A stretch of DNA of 64,000 nt from an uncultured Muribaculaceae bacterium (GCA_910579035.1 CAJTSR010000014.1:14448-78447); one strand, 5' to 3'. Shown: positions 37,147-46,498, counted from the stretch's first letter. Numbers and translations: made by a program. Notes: generated by a model from the sequence alone, not told the origin.

Positions 37147-39486
37147 TTATTTTTTTGAGCGCTTCGATTTGCGGGCGGGCGCGGCGTCGGCTTCCTCTAT
37201 TATCTTGCGGCACTCTTCGAGGCTGAGCTTGGCAGGCTCGGCTACCGTCTTTGGTATCTTGTAGTTCTTGCCCTTATAGGCTATGTAGACACCGAAGCGG
37301 CCATTGAGTATCTGGAGATCGGGATCTTCATCGAATGTTTTGGCCACTTTGTTGGCATCGGCGCGGCGTTTGTCCTCAATCAGCTGCACGGCTTGCTCGA
37401 GAGTAAGCTCGGCAGCGGCGTATTCAGCCGGGATTGACACAAACTTGCCGTCGTGGCGCACATAAGGGCCGAAGCGGCCTATGGCTACCTGCACGTCTTT
37501 GTCCTCGAAAGTGCCAAGCGCGCGGGGGAACTCGAAGAGTTTCAGGGCTTCTTCAAGCGTTATCGTGGCCATCGACTGGCCCTGCAGCAGCGACGCGAAG
37601 CGCGGCTTCTGCTCGCTGTCGGAGTCGCCAATCTGCACCACGGGGCCGAAACGGCCTATCTTGACGCACACAGGCTCGCCGGCACTGTCTTCACCAAGAC
37701 GGCGCTCGCCGAATTTGGGTCCGCTCTTGATAGTGAGGGCCTTGTCGACCGACGGGTGGAACAATGCGTAGAACGTTGATATCTCGTCCTCCCACCTGAG
37801 GTCGCCTCCGGCAATTTCGTCGAATTTCTCCTCTATTCGCGCCGTGAAGTTGTAGTCGAGTATGTCGGGGAAATACTCTGTCAGGAAGTCGTTGACTATC
37901 GAGCCTATGTCGGTAGGTATGAGTTTGCCTTTTTCAGAGCCTGTTGTTTCCGAGCGCGTTTCTGCCTTGAGCGGCTCGCCCGGAAGCAGGGTGAGAGTGC
38001 TGAAATTACGGCGCACGCCTTCACGCTCGCCGCGCACCACGTACTCGCGCTGCTGTATGGTGGAGATGGTTGGGGCATAGGTCGACGGACGACCGATGCC
38101 GAGCTCTTCCATCTTCTTGACGAGCGATGCCTCGGTATAGCGCGGAGGCTGCTGGGTGAAGCGCTCCACGGCGTCGATTTCGACATATTCGAGCGCTTCG
38201 CCGGACGATATGCGCGGCAGTATGTCGGCATCGAGTTCGGCGTTTTCGTCGTCGTGTCCTTCGATATATACCTTAAGGAAGCCGTCGAATTTTATGGTTT
38301 CGCCGGTGGCGGTGAAAATATCGTCCAAGCTGTCGGCTATAATCTCGACGGTTGTCTTTTCTATCTCGGCGTCGGCCATCTGTGAGGCTATGGCGCGACG
38401 GCGTATGAGAGTGTATAGGCGTTTTTCCTGGGGGGTGGCGTCGTCGAGGGTTTCGCGGTCGACGTATGTGGGTCGTATTGCCTCGTGCGCTTCCTGCGCG
38501 CCCTTGCTCGATGTGTGGTAGCGGCGCACCTGGAGGTATTCCTTGCCGAGGGTGCCGCTGATTTGGGCCGAAATGGCAGCGACGGCGTCGTCGGAGAGGT
38601 TGAGCGAGTCGGTACGCATATATGTGATGTGTCCGTTCTCGTAGAGGCGCTGTGCCACCATCATGGTCTGCGACACGGTGAAGCCGAGCTTGCGGGCGGC
38701 CTCCTGCTGGAGAGTCGACGTGGTGAAGGGAGGTGCCGGCGATTTCTTGACGGGACGCACGTTGACGTCGCCGACGCGGAACGATGCGTCGCGGCAGCTG
38801 TCGAGCAGGGCGCGGGCGTCGGCCTCCGTGGCAAGCCGCTTCTGCAATTCCGCTTTAAGGGTGCGGCTGTCGGTATTCCCTGCAGGCGCAAAGCGGGCGG
38901 TGACACGGAAATATGGCTCGCTCTTGAATTTCTTTATCTCGTTTTCACGCTCCACTATCAGGCGCACGGCCACCGACTGCACACGGCCGGCCGACAACGC
39001 CGGTTTCAGACGCTTCCAAAGCACGGGCGAAAGCTCGAATCCCACAATGCGGTCAAGCACGCGCCGCGCCTGCTGGGCGTCGACACGGGCTATGTCTATC
39101 TCGCGGGGATTGGCTATGGCATTCAGTATCGCCTTCTTGGTGATTTCGTGGAACACTATGCGCCGCGTGTTTTCGGGCTTCAGCTCGAGCACCTCGTACA
39201 GATGCCATGCTATAGCCTCTCCCTCGCGGTCCTCATCGGAAGCGAGCCACACCGTTTCGGCTTTCGCTGCCGCCTTGCGCAACTCTGCCACGAGCTGGGT
39301 CTTATCGTCCGGAATCTCATATATGGGGCTGAAGTCGTTGTCGACATCTATGCTGAAACTTTTCTTTTTCAAGTCGCGAATGTGGCCGTAGCTCGACATG
39401 ACGCGATAATCGTCACCGAGGAATTTTTCTATAGTCTTGGCCTTGGCCGGGGACTCGACGATGACAAGGTTTTTCGGCGTGCTCAT
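37147..39486 (-). CDS. topA: DNA topoisomerase I
   Basis: The 779-residue type IA enzyme relaxes negative supercoils. The Toprim start NLVIVESPAKAKTIEKFLGD and the DEDREGEAIAWHL acidic triad lie in the first 100 residues. The nucleophile Tyr289 is in GHITYMRTDSLN. The SAGRVQSVAVRLIVERE block also fits. The C-terminus has several topoisomerase-associated units (KIGRFGPVVQIGD, AIGRFGPYVRHDG, LNGRFGVYIAYKG), lacks cysteine zinc ribbons and ends in a Lys/Arg-rich tail (KSKRSKK). A TAATTTTGT box on the minus strand at 39512-39520 is a likely promoter. Confidence 0.97.
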   Translation of the reverse strand: MSTPKNLVIVESPAKAKTIEKFLGDDYRVMSSYGHIRDLKKKSFSIDVDNDFSPIYEIPDDKTQLVAELRKAAAKAETVWLASDEDREGEAIAWHLYEVLELKPENTRRIVFHEITKKAILNAIANPREIDIARVDAQQARRVLDRIVGFELSPVLWKRLKPALSAGRVQSVAVRLIVERENEIKKFKSEPYFRVTARFAPAGNTDSRTLKAELQKRLATEADARALLDSCRDASFRVGDVNVRPVKKSPAPPFTTSTLQQEAARKLGFTVSQTMMVAQRLYENGHITYMRTDSLNLSDDAVAAISAQISGTLGKEYLQVRRYHTSSKGAQEAHEAIRPTYVDRETLDDATPQEKRLYTLIRRRAIASQMADAEIEKTTVEIIADSLDDIFTATGETIKFDGFLKVYIEGHDDENAELDADILPRISSGEALEYVEIDAVERFTQQPPRYTEASLVKKMEELGIGRPSTYAPTISTIQQREYVVRGEREGVRRNFSTLTLLPGEPLKAETRSETTGSEKGKLIPTDIGSIVNDFLTEYFPDILDYNFTARIEEKFDEIAGGDLRWEDEISTFYALFHPSVDKALTIKSGPKFGERRLGEDSAGEPVCVKIGRFGPVVQIGDSDSEQKPRFASLLQGQSMATITLEEALKLFEFPRALGTFEDKDVQVAIGRFGPYVRHDGKFVSIPAEYAAAELTLEQAVQLIEDKRRADANKVAKTFDEDPDLQILNGRFGVYIAYKGKNYKIPKTVAEPAKLSLEECRKIIEEADAAPARKSKRSKK

Positions 39487-39826
39487 AGTGCAGTTTTGTT
39501 CTTTTCAAACGACAAAATTAGTGAAAACATTTTATTAAGGTAACAAGCCGTCTTGAAAAGTGGATATTAGCAACAGCTCCAAAGGGTCTGCGAGGCCGTT
39601 CGGACGGTCGTCCAAAGGCTGAAAAATAGTTAAATCTGTGAATTTTATTAATTTTACATCATTCTATCCCACAAGAGATTGCGCCACGCAAAACAAAAGC
39701 TTCCGCGTTTTGTTGAATAATTATAGTTGGCAATTATCAAAAATATGTTAATTTTGCAGATATAACAACCGAAATTCAGACCCAACTATACAGATTGTCT
39801 AACAATTAAACAGAAACATCACTCCA
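39487..39826. other. Intergenic region between topA and the DUF2582 gene with divergent promoters
   Basis: No coding signal was seen in this 340-bp region. It holds a minus-strand TAATTTTGT box (39512-39520) for topA and a plus-strand TAATTTTGC box (39749-39757) for the DUF2582 gene. A 7-bp inverted repeat (AACAAAA with TTTTGTT, around 39690-39715) lies upstream of the latter. The rest is AT rich. Confidence 0.6.
39749..39757 (+). promoter_or_regulatory. -7 box of the DUF2582 gene
   Basis: TAATTTTGC fully matches TAnnTTTGY. Transcription would begin near 39761 with a leader of about 65 nt. The -33 position has only a partial match (TTGG, around 39727). Confidence 0.55.
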
Positions 39827-40045
39827 ATGAACACAGAAATTATCGGCGCAAATGCCGGCACCGTATGGGTTGCGTTGAGCACTGCCGAGGCACTTGGCGT
39901 AAAACAGCTGAAAAAAATAACCAAGCTCAAAGACAAAGAGGTGTTTGCCGCTATCGGCTGGCTCGCCCGCGAAGGCAAAATCAGCATTGCCACAGACCCC
40001 GAAGATGAAAAAGAATTTATTATTTCACTCGTACAGGACTGTTGA
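39827..40045 (+). CDS. Small winged-helix protein, DUF2582 family
   Basis: The 72-residue protein matches the DUF2582 winged-helix family: GTVWVALSTAEALGVKQLKK, then KDKEVFAAIGWLAREGKISI. The helix-turn-helix would span about residues 20-50, with the wing at the C-terminal acidic segment (TDPEDEKEFIISL). Members are widespread in Bacteroidota with undefined targets. The gene is monocistronic, with a strong promoter before it and a terminator after it. Confidence 0.85.
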   Translation: MNTEIIGANAGTVWVALSTAEALGVKQLKKITKLKDKEVFAAIGWLAREGKISIATDPEDEKEFIISLVQDC

Positions 40046-40066
40046 TCCGACACCGGACTCCATATA

Positions 40067-40110
40067 GCTCCGCCCTCGGCCTTAGTGGCTGCGGGCGGAG
40101 TTGCATTTTA
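40067..40110 (+). terminator. Terminator after the DUF2582 gene
   Basis: CTCCGCCC (40068-40075) pairs with GGGCGGAG (40093-40100) around a 17-nt loop, followed by TTGCATTTT. The downstream arm overlaps the -33 position of the histidine kinase promoter. Confidence 0.65.
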
Positions 40111-40132
40111 GCAGGGCTTTGAGTAATTTTGC
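40100..40132 (+). promoter_or_regulatory. Promoter of the histidine kinase gene, possibly giving a leaderless message
   Basis: GTTG (40100-40103), 20 nt, then TAATTTTGC (40124-40132). The expected start lies about 4 nt after the box, at 40136, which is the GTG start codon of the kinase. An in-frame TAA inside the -7 box rules out a start further upstream. Confidence 0.55.
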
Positions 40133-40135
40133 ATT

Positions 40136-41329
40136 GTGGCAAACATATACGAACTGCGCCGCTACGGCAAGATAGCATTCCTTATCGCCTCCGCCTCGGT
40201 GGTGGCGCTATTTCTCTATTTTTCAAACGGACTGATCAGCGACCTCTCCGCGCAGGAGCGCGAACGAATGGAAATATGGGCCGACGCCACCAAGCAGATA
40301 ATATCGGCCACGTCCGGCACAGGCAATGCCGGAGGCACTGACATCGACTTCCTTCTGAGCATAATACAGCGCAACACAACCATACCCGTACTCCTTACCG
40401 ACAGCGAAGGCAACATACTGCAACACCGCAACTTCAAGCTGCCGGCAACCGAGGGCGACCCTCGCAACGACGAATTTCTGAAAGAACGCCTCGACAGGCT
40501 TCGCGGAAGCTCCAACACTATCCGCATAGAGCTTGCCCCGGGCGAAACCCACTACCTCTACTACGAAGATTCGACGCTGCTACGGCGGCTGAGCGTGTTT
40601 CCGTACATACAGCTGCTGGTGATGCTCGCCTTCATAGCAGTGGTTTATTTCGCAGTACTTTCCACAAAGAAAGCGGAGCAGAACAAAGTGTGGGTGGGAC
40701 TCTCAAAAGAAACGGCCCACCAGCTCGGCACGCCCATATCATCACTCATGGCGTGGATGGAGCTGCTGCCAGACATGGGCGTGGACCCCGACACCGTTGC
40801 CGAAATGAACAAAGACGTAAACCGGCTCAGCACCATCGCCTCGCGCTTCTCCAAGATAGGCTCGGCGCCGCGAATGGAGCCTGCCGACCTAAACGCCCTC
40901 ACCTCAGAAGCCGCCGGATATATGGCCACGCGCATATCGCCCAAGATATCCCTGCGATGCACTACCGCCGCGGGCAACCTGCCGGTGATGGCCTGCGCCC
41001 CGCTGCTGGCCTGGGTAATCGAAAACCTCGTGAAAAACGCCGTCGACGCAATGGACGGCAACGGAAACATCACCGTGGAAACCAAAAGCACCCTCACCGG
41101 GGCCTCTATCGAGATAAGCGACACCGGCAAGGGCATAAGCCGCAAAAATTTCGACACCATTTTCCGACCCGGCTACACCACCAAGAAACGCGGGTGGGGC
41201 CTGGGGCTGACTCTCGCCCGCCGCATAATCGAAGAATACCACGGCGGCCGCATCTACGTGGCCCGCTCCGCTCCGGGAGCCGGAACGACTTTCAGGATAG
41301 ATTTTCCACGCGCAACTAACGCGAAATAG
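40136..41329 (+). CDS. Orphan membrane sensor histidine kinase
   Basis: The 397-residue protein starts with GTG. Transmembrane helices lie at about 12-33 and 155-175, with a periplasmic sensor domain of roughly 120 residues between them. The H-box ETAHQLGTPISSLMAWME has His195 as the phosphorylation site. The ATPase domain shows ENLVKNAVDAMDG (N-box), EISDTGKGIS (G1) and GWGLGLTLARRIIEEYHGG (G2). There is no HAMP, receiver or DNA-binding domain and no neighbouring response regulator, so the partner is unknown. The predicted transcript begins at the start codon itself. Confidence 0.92.
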   Translation: MANIYELRRYGKIAFLIASASVVALFLYFSNGLISDLSAQERERMEIWADATKQIISATSGTGNAGGTDIDFLLSIIQRNTTIPVLLTDSEGNILQHRNFKLPATEGDPRNDEFLKERLDRLRGSSNTIRIELAPGETHYLYYEDSTLLRRLSVFPYIQLLVMLAFIAVVYFAVLSTKKAEQNKVWVGLSKETAHQLGTPISSLMAWMELLPDMGVDPDTVAEMNKDVNRLSTIASRFSKIGSAPRMEPADLNALTSEAAGYMATRISPKISLRCTTAAGNLPVMACAPLLAWVIENLVKNAVDAMDGNGNITVETKSTLTGASIEISDTGKGISRKNFDTIFRPGYTTKKRGWGLGLTLARRIIEEYHGGRIYVARSAPGAGTTFRIDFPRATNAK

Positions 41330-41377
41330 AGGCCGGAACATGGTCGGAAAACCCCGAATACAAAAATTTTAATCCTC

Positions 41378-41413
41378 TACCTTTGCAATTTGGAGGAAAA
41401 GCCTTACCTTTGC
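41378..41413 (+). promoter_or_regulatory. Tandem overlapping promoter boxes of yceD-rpmF
   Basis: TACCTTTGC occurs at 41378-41386 and again at 41405-41413. The TTTG inside the first box (41382-41385) lies 19 nt before the second box, so it can act as the -33 element of the second promoter. The start from the second box, near 41417, leaves about 20 nt before the yceD ATG at 41438. Confidence 0.65.
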
Positions 41414-41437
41414 AAAGTTTTTTCAGCCCTTAACCAA

Positions 41438-42028
41438 ATGGGAAAGTTCTCAGCCTTCAAGCTACCGCTCAAAAGCCTTGGCACAGGCACTCACGAATTT
41501 GAGTACCATCTCGACAAGCAGTTCTTCACAAATATGGAGAACTCCGATATTCACGGCGCTGACCTCTGCGCGAAGCTCACCGTGGTGTACAATGGCGAGT
41601 ACTACACTCTCGACTTCACCATCGAAGGCAATGTAGTGCTTATCTGCGACCGCTGTCTTGACGACCTGAACTTCCCCATATCGGCAACCTACCACCTGGT
41701 GGTTAAGTACGGCGAAGACTACAACGACGAGAAGGACGACGTTCTTGAGATTCCTCAGGGCGACTCCTATCTCAATGTGGCATATATGATATACGACACC
41801 GTTGTTCTGGCCATACCCATCAAGCACGTGCACCCCATGGGCAAGTGCAACCGCCAGATGAGCGCCATGCTGAAGAAACACCGCGCCACAGCCGAAGGCG
41901 ACGACGCAGAGCTCGAGAGCGAGCTTATAGACGAGATAGACACTTTGGACGAAGCACCCGAGCAAGTTCCGGCATCCGACCCCCGCTGGGACGCCCTCAA
42001 AAAGCTGACGTCCGACGAACAAGAATAA
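41438..42028 (+). CDS. YceD/DUF177 family protein
   Basis: The ATG at 41438 gives 196 residues beginning MGKFSAFKLPLKSLGTGTHE; an upstream TTG at 41390 would overlap the promoter and is rejected. The DUF177 signature is the CDRCLDDLNFPI segment near residue 75. In bacteria and plastids this family is linked to 23S rRNA accumulation and is almost always encoded before rpmF, as here (27-nt gap). The C-terminus is acidic (EGDDAELESELIDEID). Confidence 0.9.
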   Translation: MGKFSAFKLPLKSLGTGTHEFEYHLDKQFFTNMENSDIHGADLCAKLTVVYNGEYYTLDFTIEGNVVLICDRCLDDLNFPISATYHLVVKYGEDYNDEKDDVLEIPQGDSYLNVAYMIYDTVVLAIPIKHVHPMGKCNRQMSAMLKKHRATAEGDDAELESELIDEIDTLDEAPEQVPASDPRWDALKKLTSDEQE

Positions 42029-42055
42029 AAAAACGCAAAAAAACAATAAACAACA

Positions 42056-42241
42056 ATGGCACATCCCAAACGCAAGCAATCGAAGACCCGCACCGCCAAG
42101 CGCCGCACCCACGACAAGGCTGTGGCTCCCACGCTGGCTCTCTGCCCCAACTGTGGTGCATGGCACATCTACCACACCGTATGCGGCGAATGCGGCTACT
42201 ACCGCGGCAAGCAGGCTGTGGTTAAAGAAGCCGCTCTCTAA
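42056..42241 (+). CDS. rpmF: 50S ribosomal protein L32
   Basis: The 61-residue protein begins MAHPKRKQSKTRTAKRRTHD and carries two zinc-ribbon CxxC pairs (CPNCG and CGECG), so it is the zinc-binding form. It follows yceD in the same transcript and is followed by a terminator. No plsX lies between it and fabH, unlike the E. coli arrangement. Confidence 0.97.
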   Translation: MAHPKRKQSKTRTAKRRTHDKAVAPTLALCPNCGAWHIYHTVCGECGYYRGKQAVVKEAAL

Positions 42242-42260
42242 TCTTCGGCAACGGCTAACG

Positions 42261-42296
42261 GAGGCACCGGCCACACAGGCCGGCGCCGCCTCTTTT
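42261..42296 (+). terminator. Terminator after rpmF
   Basis: GAGGC and CCGGCC on the left pair with GGCCGG and GCCTC on the right around a short ACACA loop with a small internal bulge. TCTTTTT follows at 42290-42296. It suggests that fabH has its own promoter or is transcribed by partial read-through. Confidence 0.75.
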
Positions 42297-42461
42297 TAAT
42301 CACGCAATGAGTACCAATCCTTGTCGGCAACAGCCCGTATGCGCGCCATAGCGCCGGGGGCGACATCTGCAAGGAGCGGTTTTTCGTAAGCGTATGCCTG
42401 CACCGGCAGGCGCAACGCCACGACCATTATTCGATATTCCAAATCAAGATTTAACTCCACA

Positions 42462-43448
42462 ATGGTACACGCCCGAATATCCGGCATAGCATCCTACATT
42501 CCCGACGGCATACTCGACAACGACATGCTGTCAAAAATGGTCGATACCAACGACGAATGGATTATGACACGTGTCGGAATCAAAACACGCCATATTCTCC
42601 ACAAAGAAGGCGCCGGCTCCTCATATATGGGCATAAAGGCGGTTGAACGCCTGTTGGAAAACACCGGCATGAAACCCGAGGAGGTAGAGCTGCTTATCTG
42701 CGCCACCTCCAATCCCGACTACCGCTTCCCCTCTACCGGTTCGGTAATCGTAGACGGGGCCAAACTCACCAACGCATACTCCTACGATATGGAAGCTGCC
42801 TGCGCAGGCTTCCTCGTAGCGCTTCAGGAAGCACGCGCCTACGTGTGCTCCGGCATATACAAGAAAGTGATAGTAGTGGCGGCAGAAAAAATGTCATCGA
42901 TGGTCAACTATTCCGACCGCAACACCTGTCCGCTCTTCGGCGACGGCGCTGCCGCCGTGCTTGTAGAACCCACCGAGGACCTCTCTACCGGCATTATGGA
43001 CGGCGTGTTCCACGTTGACGGCTGGGGGCGCGACCACCTGCTGATGCCCGCCGGCGGCTCTGTGAAGCCCACCACTACCGAAACAGTGGAAGCAGGCGAG
43101 AACTACCTGTTCCAGGACGGAAAGGCCGTATACAAGCACGCCGTGACCAACATGCTCACCTCGAGCCTCGACGTGATGAAGCGCAACAATCTATCGGCCG
43201 ACGATGTAGACTACCTCATACCCCATCAGGCAAACCTCCGCATCATCGAGGCTGTGGCTCAGCGCGCCAACTTCCCGATGGACAAGGTATTAGTCAACAT
43301 CGAACACACCGGCAACACCTCCGCCGCCTCAATCCCCCTCTGCCTCGACGAGTACAAGAACAAGCTCAAGAAAGGCGACAAGCTTATCCTGACAGCTTTC
43401 GGCGCCGGTTTCACATGGGGAGCAATGTATGTAGTGTGGGATATTTAA
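42462..43448 (+). CDS. fabH: 3-oxoacyl-ACP synthase III (KAS III)
   Basis: The 328-residue enzyme condenses acetyl-CoA with malonyl-ACP to start fatty-acid synthesis. The catalytic triad is visible: Cys114 in MEAACAGFLVAL, His255 in IPHQANLRIIEAV and Asn285 in EHTGNTSAAS. The end GAGFTWGAMYVVWDI is typical. No strong promoter was seen in the 165 nt after the rpmF terminator. Confidence 0.96.
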   Translation: MVHARISGIASYIPDGILDNDMLSKMVDTNDEWIMTRVGIKTRHILHKEGAGSSYMGIKAVERLLENTGMKPEEVELLICATSNPDYRFPSTGSVIVDGAKLTNAYSYDMEAACAGFLVALQEARAYVCSGIYKKVIVVAAEKMSSMVNYSDRNTCPLFGDGAAAVLVEPTEDLSTGIMDGVFHVDGWGRDHLLMPAGGSVKPTTTETVEAGENYLFQDGKAVYKHAVTNMLTSSLDVMKRNNLSADDVDYLIPHQANLRIIEAVAQRANFPMDKVLVNIEHTGNTSAASIPLCLDEYKNKLKKGDKLILTAFGAGFTWGAMYVVWDI

Positions 43449-43477
43449 AAATCCTGCCGCACATCTAAATATTATAG

Positions 43478-43513
43478 CAACGGTAGCACTTTTCGGGTGC
43501 TATCGTTGTTTTA
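43478..43513 (+). terminator. Terminator after fabH
   Basis: CAACGGTAGCAC (43478-43489) pairs with GTGCTATCGTTG (43497-43508), one G-T wobble, with a 7-nt loop, followed by TTTTAA. Confidence 0.85.
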
Positions 43514-43541
43514 ACTTATATAATTATCAGATAATCCCCAT

Positions 43542-44453
43542 ATGGACCAGACACAAGATAAAGCAGCGCCGGCGCATCGTTCGGGCTTTGTAAACATAGT
43601 CGGCAACCCCAACGTAGGCAAATCGACTCTTATGAACGACCTCGTTGGCGAGCGTGTGAGCATCATCACCTCCAAGGCACAGACCACGCGCCACCGAATA
43701 ATGGGCATCGTGAACACTCCGGAGTACCAGATAGTGTTCTCCGACACCCCCGGCGTGCTGTCGCCAAAGTACAAAATGCAGGAGAGCATGCTGGCCTTCA
43801 GCGAAGGCGCCCTCACCGACGCCGACGTGCTGCTGTATGTCACCGACGTGGTAGAAGACCCGTCGAAAAACGCCGACTTCCTCGCCAAGGTGGCAAAAGA
43901 AAAAGTGCCGGTCCTGCTTGTAATCAACAAAATAGACCTCCTGAAGGACAACAAGGAGCTTGAAGCCATAATCACACGCTGGAAGGAGCTGCTTCCTGCC
44001 GCAGAGGTATTCCCGACATCGGCAAAAGAGCATTTCAACGTGTCGAACCTTATGGCACGCATAGTGGAACTGCTTCCCGAAGGAGAGCCGTACTTCGGCA
44101 AGGACGCGCTCACCGACAAGCCCGCCCGATTCTTCGTGACGGAGATTATACGCGAAAAGATACTGCTTAACTACGACAAGGAAGTACCCTACTCCACCGA
44201 GGTCATAGTAGAGAAGTTTGAAGAGAAAGACAACTCTATCCACATAATGGCCGTGGTATACGTGGAGCGCGACAGCCAGAAGGGCATCCTCATAGGCAAA
44301 GGCGGGACTATGCTGAAAAAAGTAGGCACACAGGCACGCCACGACATCGAAACCTTCTTCGGCAAAAGGGTGTTCCTCGAAATATTCGTGAAGGTCGAGC
44401 CAAACTGGCGAAACCGCGAGAACAAGCTTCGCCAGTTCGGTTACATAGAGTAA
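43542..44453 (+). CDS. era: GTPase Era
   Basis: The 303-residue GTPase binds the 3' end of 16S rRNA and acts as a 30S assembly checkpoint. G1 is GNPNVGKS at residues 21-28, followed by TTRHRIMGI (switch I), DTPGV (G3) and NKIDLL (G4). The C-terminal KH domain has GILIGKGGTMLKKVGTQARH. Its neighbour der is another ribosome-assembly GTPase, and a promoter lies between them. Confidence 0.97.
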   Translation: MDQTQDKAAPAHRSGFVNIVGNPNVGKSTLMNDLVGERVSIITSKAQTTRHRIMGIVNTPEYQIVFSDTPGVLSPKYKMQESMLAFSEGALTDADVLLYVTDVVEDPSKNADFLAKVAKEKVPVLLVINKIDLLKDNKELEAIITRWKELLPAAEVFPTSAKEHFNVSNLMARIVELLPEGEPYFGKDALTDKPARFFVTEIIREKILLNYDKEVPYSTEVIVEKFEEKDNSIHIMAVVYVERDSQKGILIGKGGTMLKKVGTQARHDIETFFGKRVFLEIFVKVEPNWRNRENKLRQFGYIE

Positions 44454-44460
44454 GCCCCGA

Positions 44461-44493
44461 TTTGGAGATAAGCACGTTTTTAGTTAAATTTGC
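44461..44493 (+). promoter_or_regulatory. Promoter of der
   Basis: TTTG at 44461-44464, 20 nt, then TAAATTTGC at 44485-44493. Both boxes and the spacing match the Bacteroidota consensus. The start near 44497 gives a very short leader before the ATG at 44510. Confidence 0.75.
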
Positions 44494-44509
44494 ACAAAAT
44501 TAAATCCAT

Positions 44510-45829
44510 ATGGGACAACTTGTAGCAATTGTCGGACGCCCTAACGTGGGCAAGTCGACACTATTCAACCGCCTGACGCAAACACGCACCGCCATCACCG
44601 ACCCGACGGCGGGCACCACGCGCGACCGCCAGTACGGCAAAGTCGACTGGAACGGCAAGGAATTCTCGATTGTAGATACCGGCGGCTGGGTGGTAAATTC
44701 CGACGACATCTTCGAGTCGGAAATCAACAAGCAGGTGGAGCTTGCCATAGAGCAGGCCGACGAAATACTGTTTGTGGTCGATGCCATGAACGGCGTGACC
44801 GACCTTGACGACCACGTGGCCCAGATATTGCGCCGGAGCCGCAAGCCCGTGATACTGGTGGCCAACAAAGTTGACTCCAACGAATGGATATACAACGTGC
44901 CCGAATTTTACTCGCTCGGCCTCGGCGAGCCATACCCGGTGTCTGCAATCAACGGTTACGGCACCGGCGACCTCCTCGACGAAGTGGTGAAAAAGCTTCC
45001 CGAAAAGGAAGATGACGATGCGGCAGCGCTCGAGGATATTCCCAAATTCGCCATCGTAGGACGCCCCAACGCCGGCAAATCGTCGCTTATCAACGCATTT
45101 ATCGGAGCTGAGCGCCATATCGTGACAGACATAGCCGGAACAACGCGCGACTCCATTTATACCCGTTACGACAAATTCGGATTCGACTTTTACCTTGTAG
45201 ATACCGCCGGTATCCGCAAGAAAAACAAGGTAAACGAAGACATCGAGTACTACTCCGTGATACGGTCGATTCGCGCAATCGAAGCTTCCGACGTCTGCAT
45301 ACTGATGATCGACGCCACCCGTGGCATCGAGAGCCAGGACGTGAACATCTTCTCCCTCATACAGCGCAACAAGAAGGGCCTCGTTGTGGTGGTAAACAAA
45401 TGGGACCTTGTGGAAGACAAGTCCACCACCGCAATCAAGCACTACGAGGCCACCATACGCGAACGCTTCGCACCGTTCACCGACTTCCCCATAATATTCA
45501 CATCGGCTCTTACCAAGCAGAGAATATTCAAGGTGCTCGAAACCTCAGTCGAGGTCTACGAGAACCGCAAACGCACCGTGCCCACGTCGCAGCTCAACAC
45601 CGTGATGCAGGAAGACATTGCCGCATACCCGCCGCCAAGCAACAAGGGCAAGTTCGTGAAGATAAAGTATATAACCATGCTCAAGGGTTCGCCCGTACCC
45701 ACATTCATATTCTTCTGCAACCTGCCCCAATGGGTTAAAGAGCCTTACCGCCGCTATCTTGAAAACAAGATACGCGAGCATTGGACATTCACAGGCACCC
45801 CTATCAACATCTTTATGCGCGAAAAATAA
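44510..45829 (+). CDS. der: GTPase Der (EngA)
   Basis: The 439-residue protein has two tandem GTPase domains. The first begins [20 protein letters not shown] with DTGGW and NKVD; the second begins at about residue 184 with [20 protein letters not shown], then [11 protein letters not shown] and [10 protein letters not shown]-terminal KH-like domain ([20 protein letters not shown]) completes the family layout. Der is required for 50S assembly. Confidence 0.97.
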   Translation: MGQLVAIVGRPNVGKSTLFNRLTQTRTAITDPTAGTTRDRQYGKVDWNGKEFSIVDTGGWVVNSDDIFESEINKQVELAIEQADEILFVVDAMNGVTDLDDHVAQILRRSRKPVILVANKVDSNEWIYNVPEFYSLGLGEPYPVSAINGYGTGDLLDEVVKKLPEKEDDDAAALEDIPKFAIVGRPNAGKSSLINAFIGAERHIVTDIAGTTRDSIYTRYDKFGFDFYLVDTAGIRKKNKVNEDIEYYSVIRSIRAIEASDVCILMIDATRGIESQDVNIFSLIQRNKKGLVVVVNKWDLVEDKSTTAIKHYEATIRERFAPFTDFPIIFTSALTKQRIFKVLETSVEVYENRKRTVPTSQLNTVMQEDIAAYPPPSNKGKFVKIKYITMLKGSPVPTFIFFCNLPQWVKEPYRRYLENKIREHWTFTGTPINIFMREK

Positions 45830-45848
45830 CTTCAACATAAAACACAGC

Positions 45849-45888
45849 AAACAGCCTTCCTGCGGATATCCGCAGGAAGGCTGTTTTT
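45849..45888 (+). terminator. Terminator after der, a long perfect palindrome
   Basis: The sequence 45849-45886 is a perfect 38-nt palindrome centred on GGATATCC. The RNA hairpin would have to open its central bases to form a loop. T-tract TTTTT at 45884-45888 on plus and the matching A-run on minus allow bidirectional termination between der and the convergent phosphoesterase. Confidence 0.9.
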
Positions 45889-45923
45889 AAGAGGGTGCTT
45901 TCAGATTATCTGTTAAACATACT

Positions 45924-46412
45924 CTAAGACAGCTCTATAACTTCGCAGTCGCACATATCCGAGCCGTCGATTACCAAGCGCACAAGAGTGCGCACCTTGT
46001 GCCAGCCCTGGCGCCCTGCCGCGCCCGGATTGATATGCAGAAGCCCTAACTCCTTGTCGTACATCACCCGGAGTATGTGCGAATGACCGTCGACCATAAG
46101 CCGGACTCCCTCGTCGGCAAGCAGGCGCTTCATACCGCGCGCCCAGCGACCCGGATAGCCGCCTATGTGGGTAAGGAGCACGCGGACGCCCTCGGCATCG
46201 AAGATGTCAAGCTCGGGGCATTTCCGCCTCACCATTCCGTGGTCCGCATTGCCGCAGACTGCCCTTACGGGAGCAATCGCGCCAAGACGCTCCACTATAT
46301 CATAATCGCCTATGTCGCCGGCGTGCCATATCTCGTCGCAGCCGCCGAAGTGGAGAGCATAGCGATCGTCCCACAAACCGTGGGTGTCACTCAGTATTCC
46401 GATTTTCTTCAT
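45924..46412 (-). CDS. YfcE/MJ0936-type metallophosphoesterase
   Basis: The start at 46412 (MKKIGILSDTHG) is favoured over an ATG three codons upstream. The 162-residue protein shows the calcineurin-like metal ligands: SDTHG, HAGDIGD, GNADH, LTHIG and DGHSH, ending with HINPGAAGRQ. Relatives hydrolyse phosphodiesters in vitro; the physiological substrate is unknown. Monocistronic. Confidence 0.92.
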   Translation of the reverse strand: MKKIGILSDTHGLWDDRYALHFGGCDEIWHAGDIGDYDIVERLGAIAPVRAVCGNADHGMVRRKCPELDIFDAEGVRVLLTHIGGYPGRWARGMKRLLADEGVRLMVDGHSHILRVMYDKELGLLHINPGAAGRQGWHKVRTLVRLVIDGSDMCDCEVIELS

Positions 46413-46498
46413 ATCCGGCAAATTTAACCAAAATCCCGCTCCCCGTCACAGTCATTGCCGTTGATAATAATTTTTTCAAAAGTATTTCCAAGCCATAA

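Noticed and set aside
42296..42487. 63-residue minus-strand frame between rpmF and fabH, with a faintly FeoA-like segment (LADVAPGAMARIRAV)
   Set aside because: Too short for a FeoA domain, overlaps the fabH start and ends inside the rpmF terminator; at most a gene remnant.
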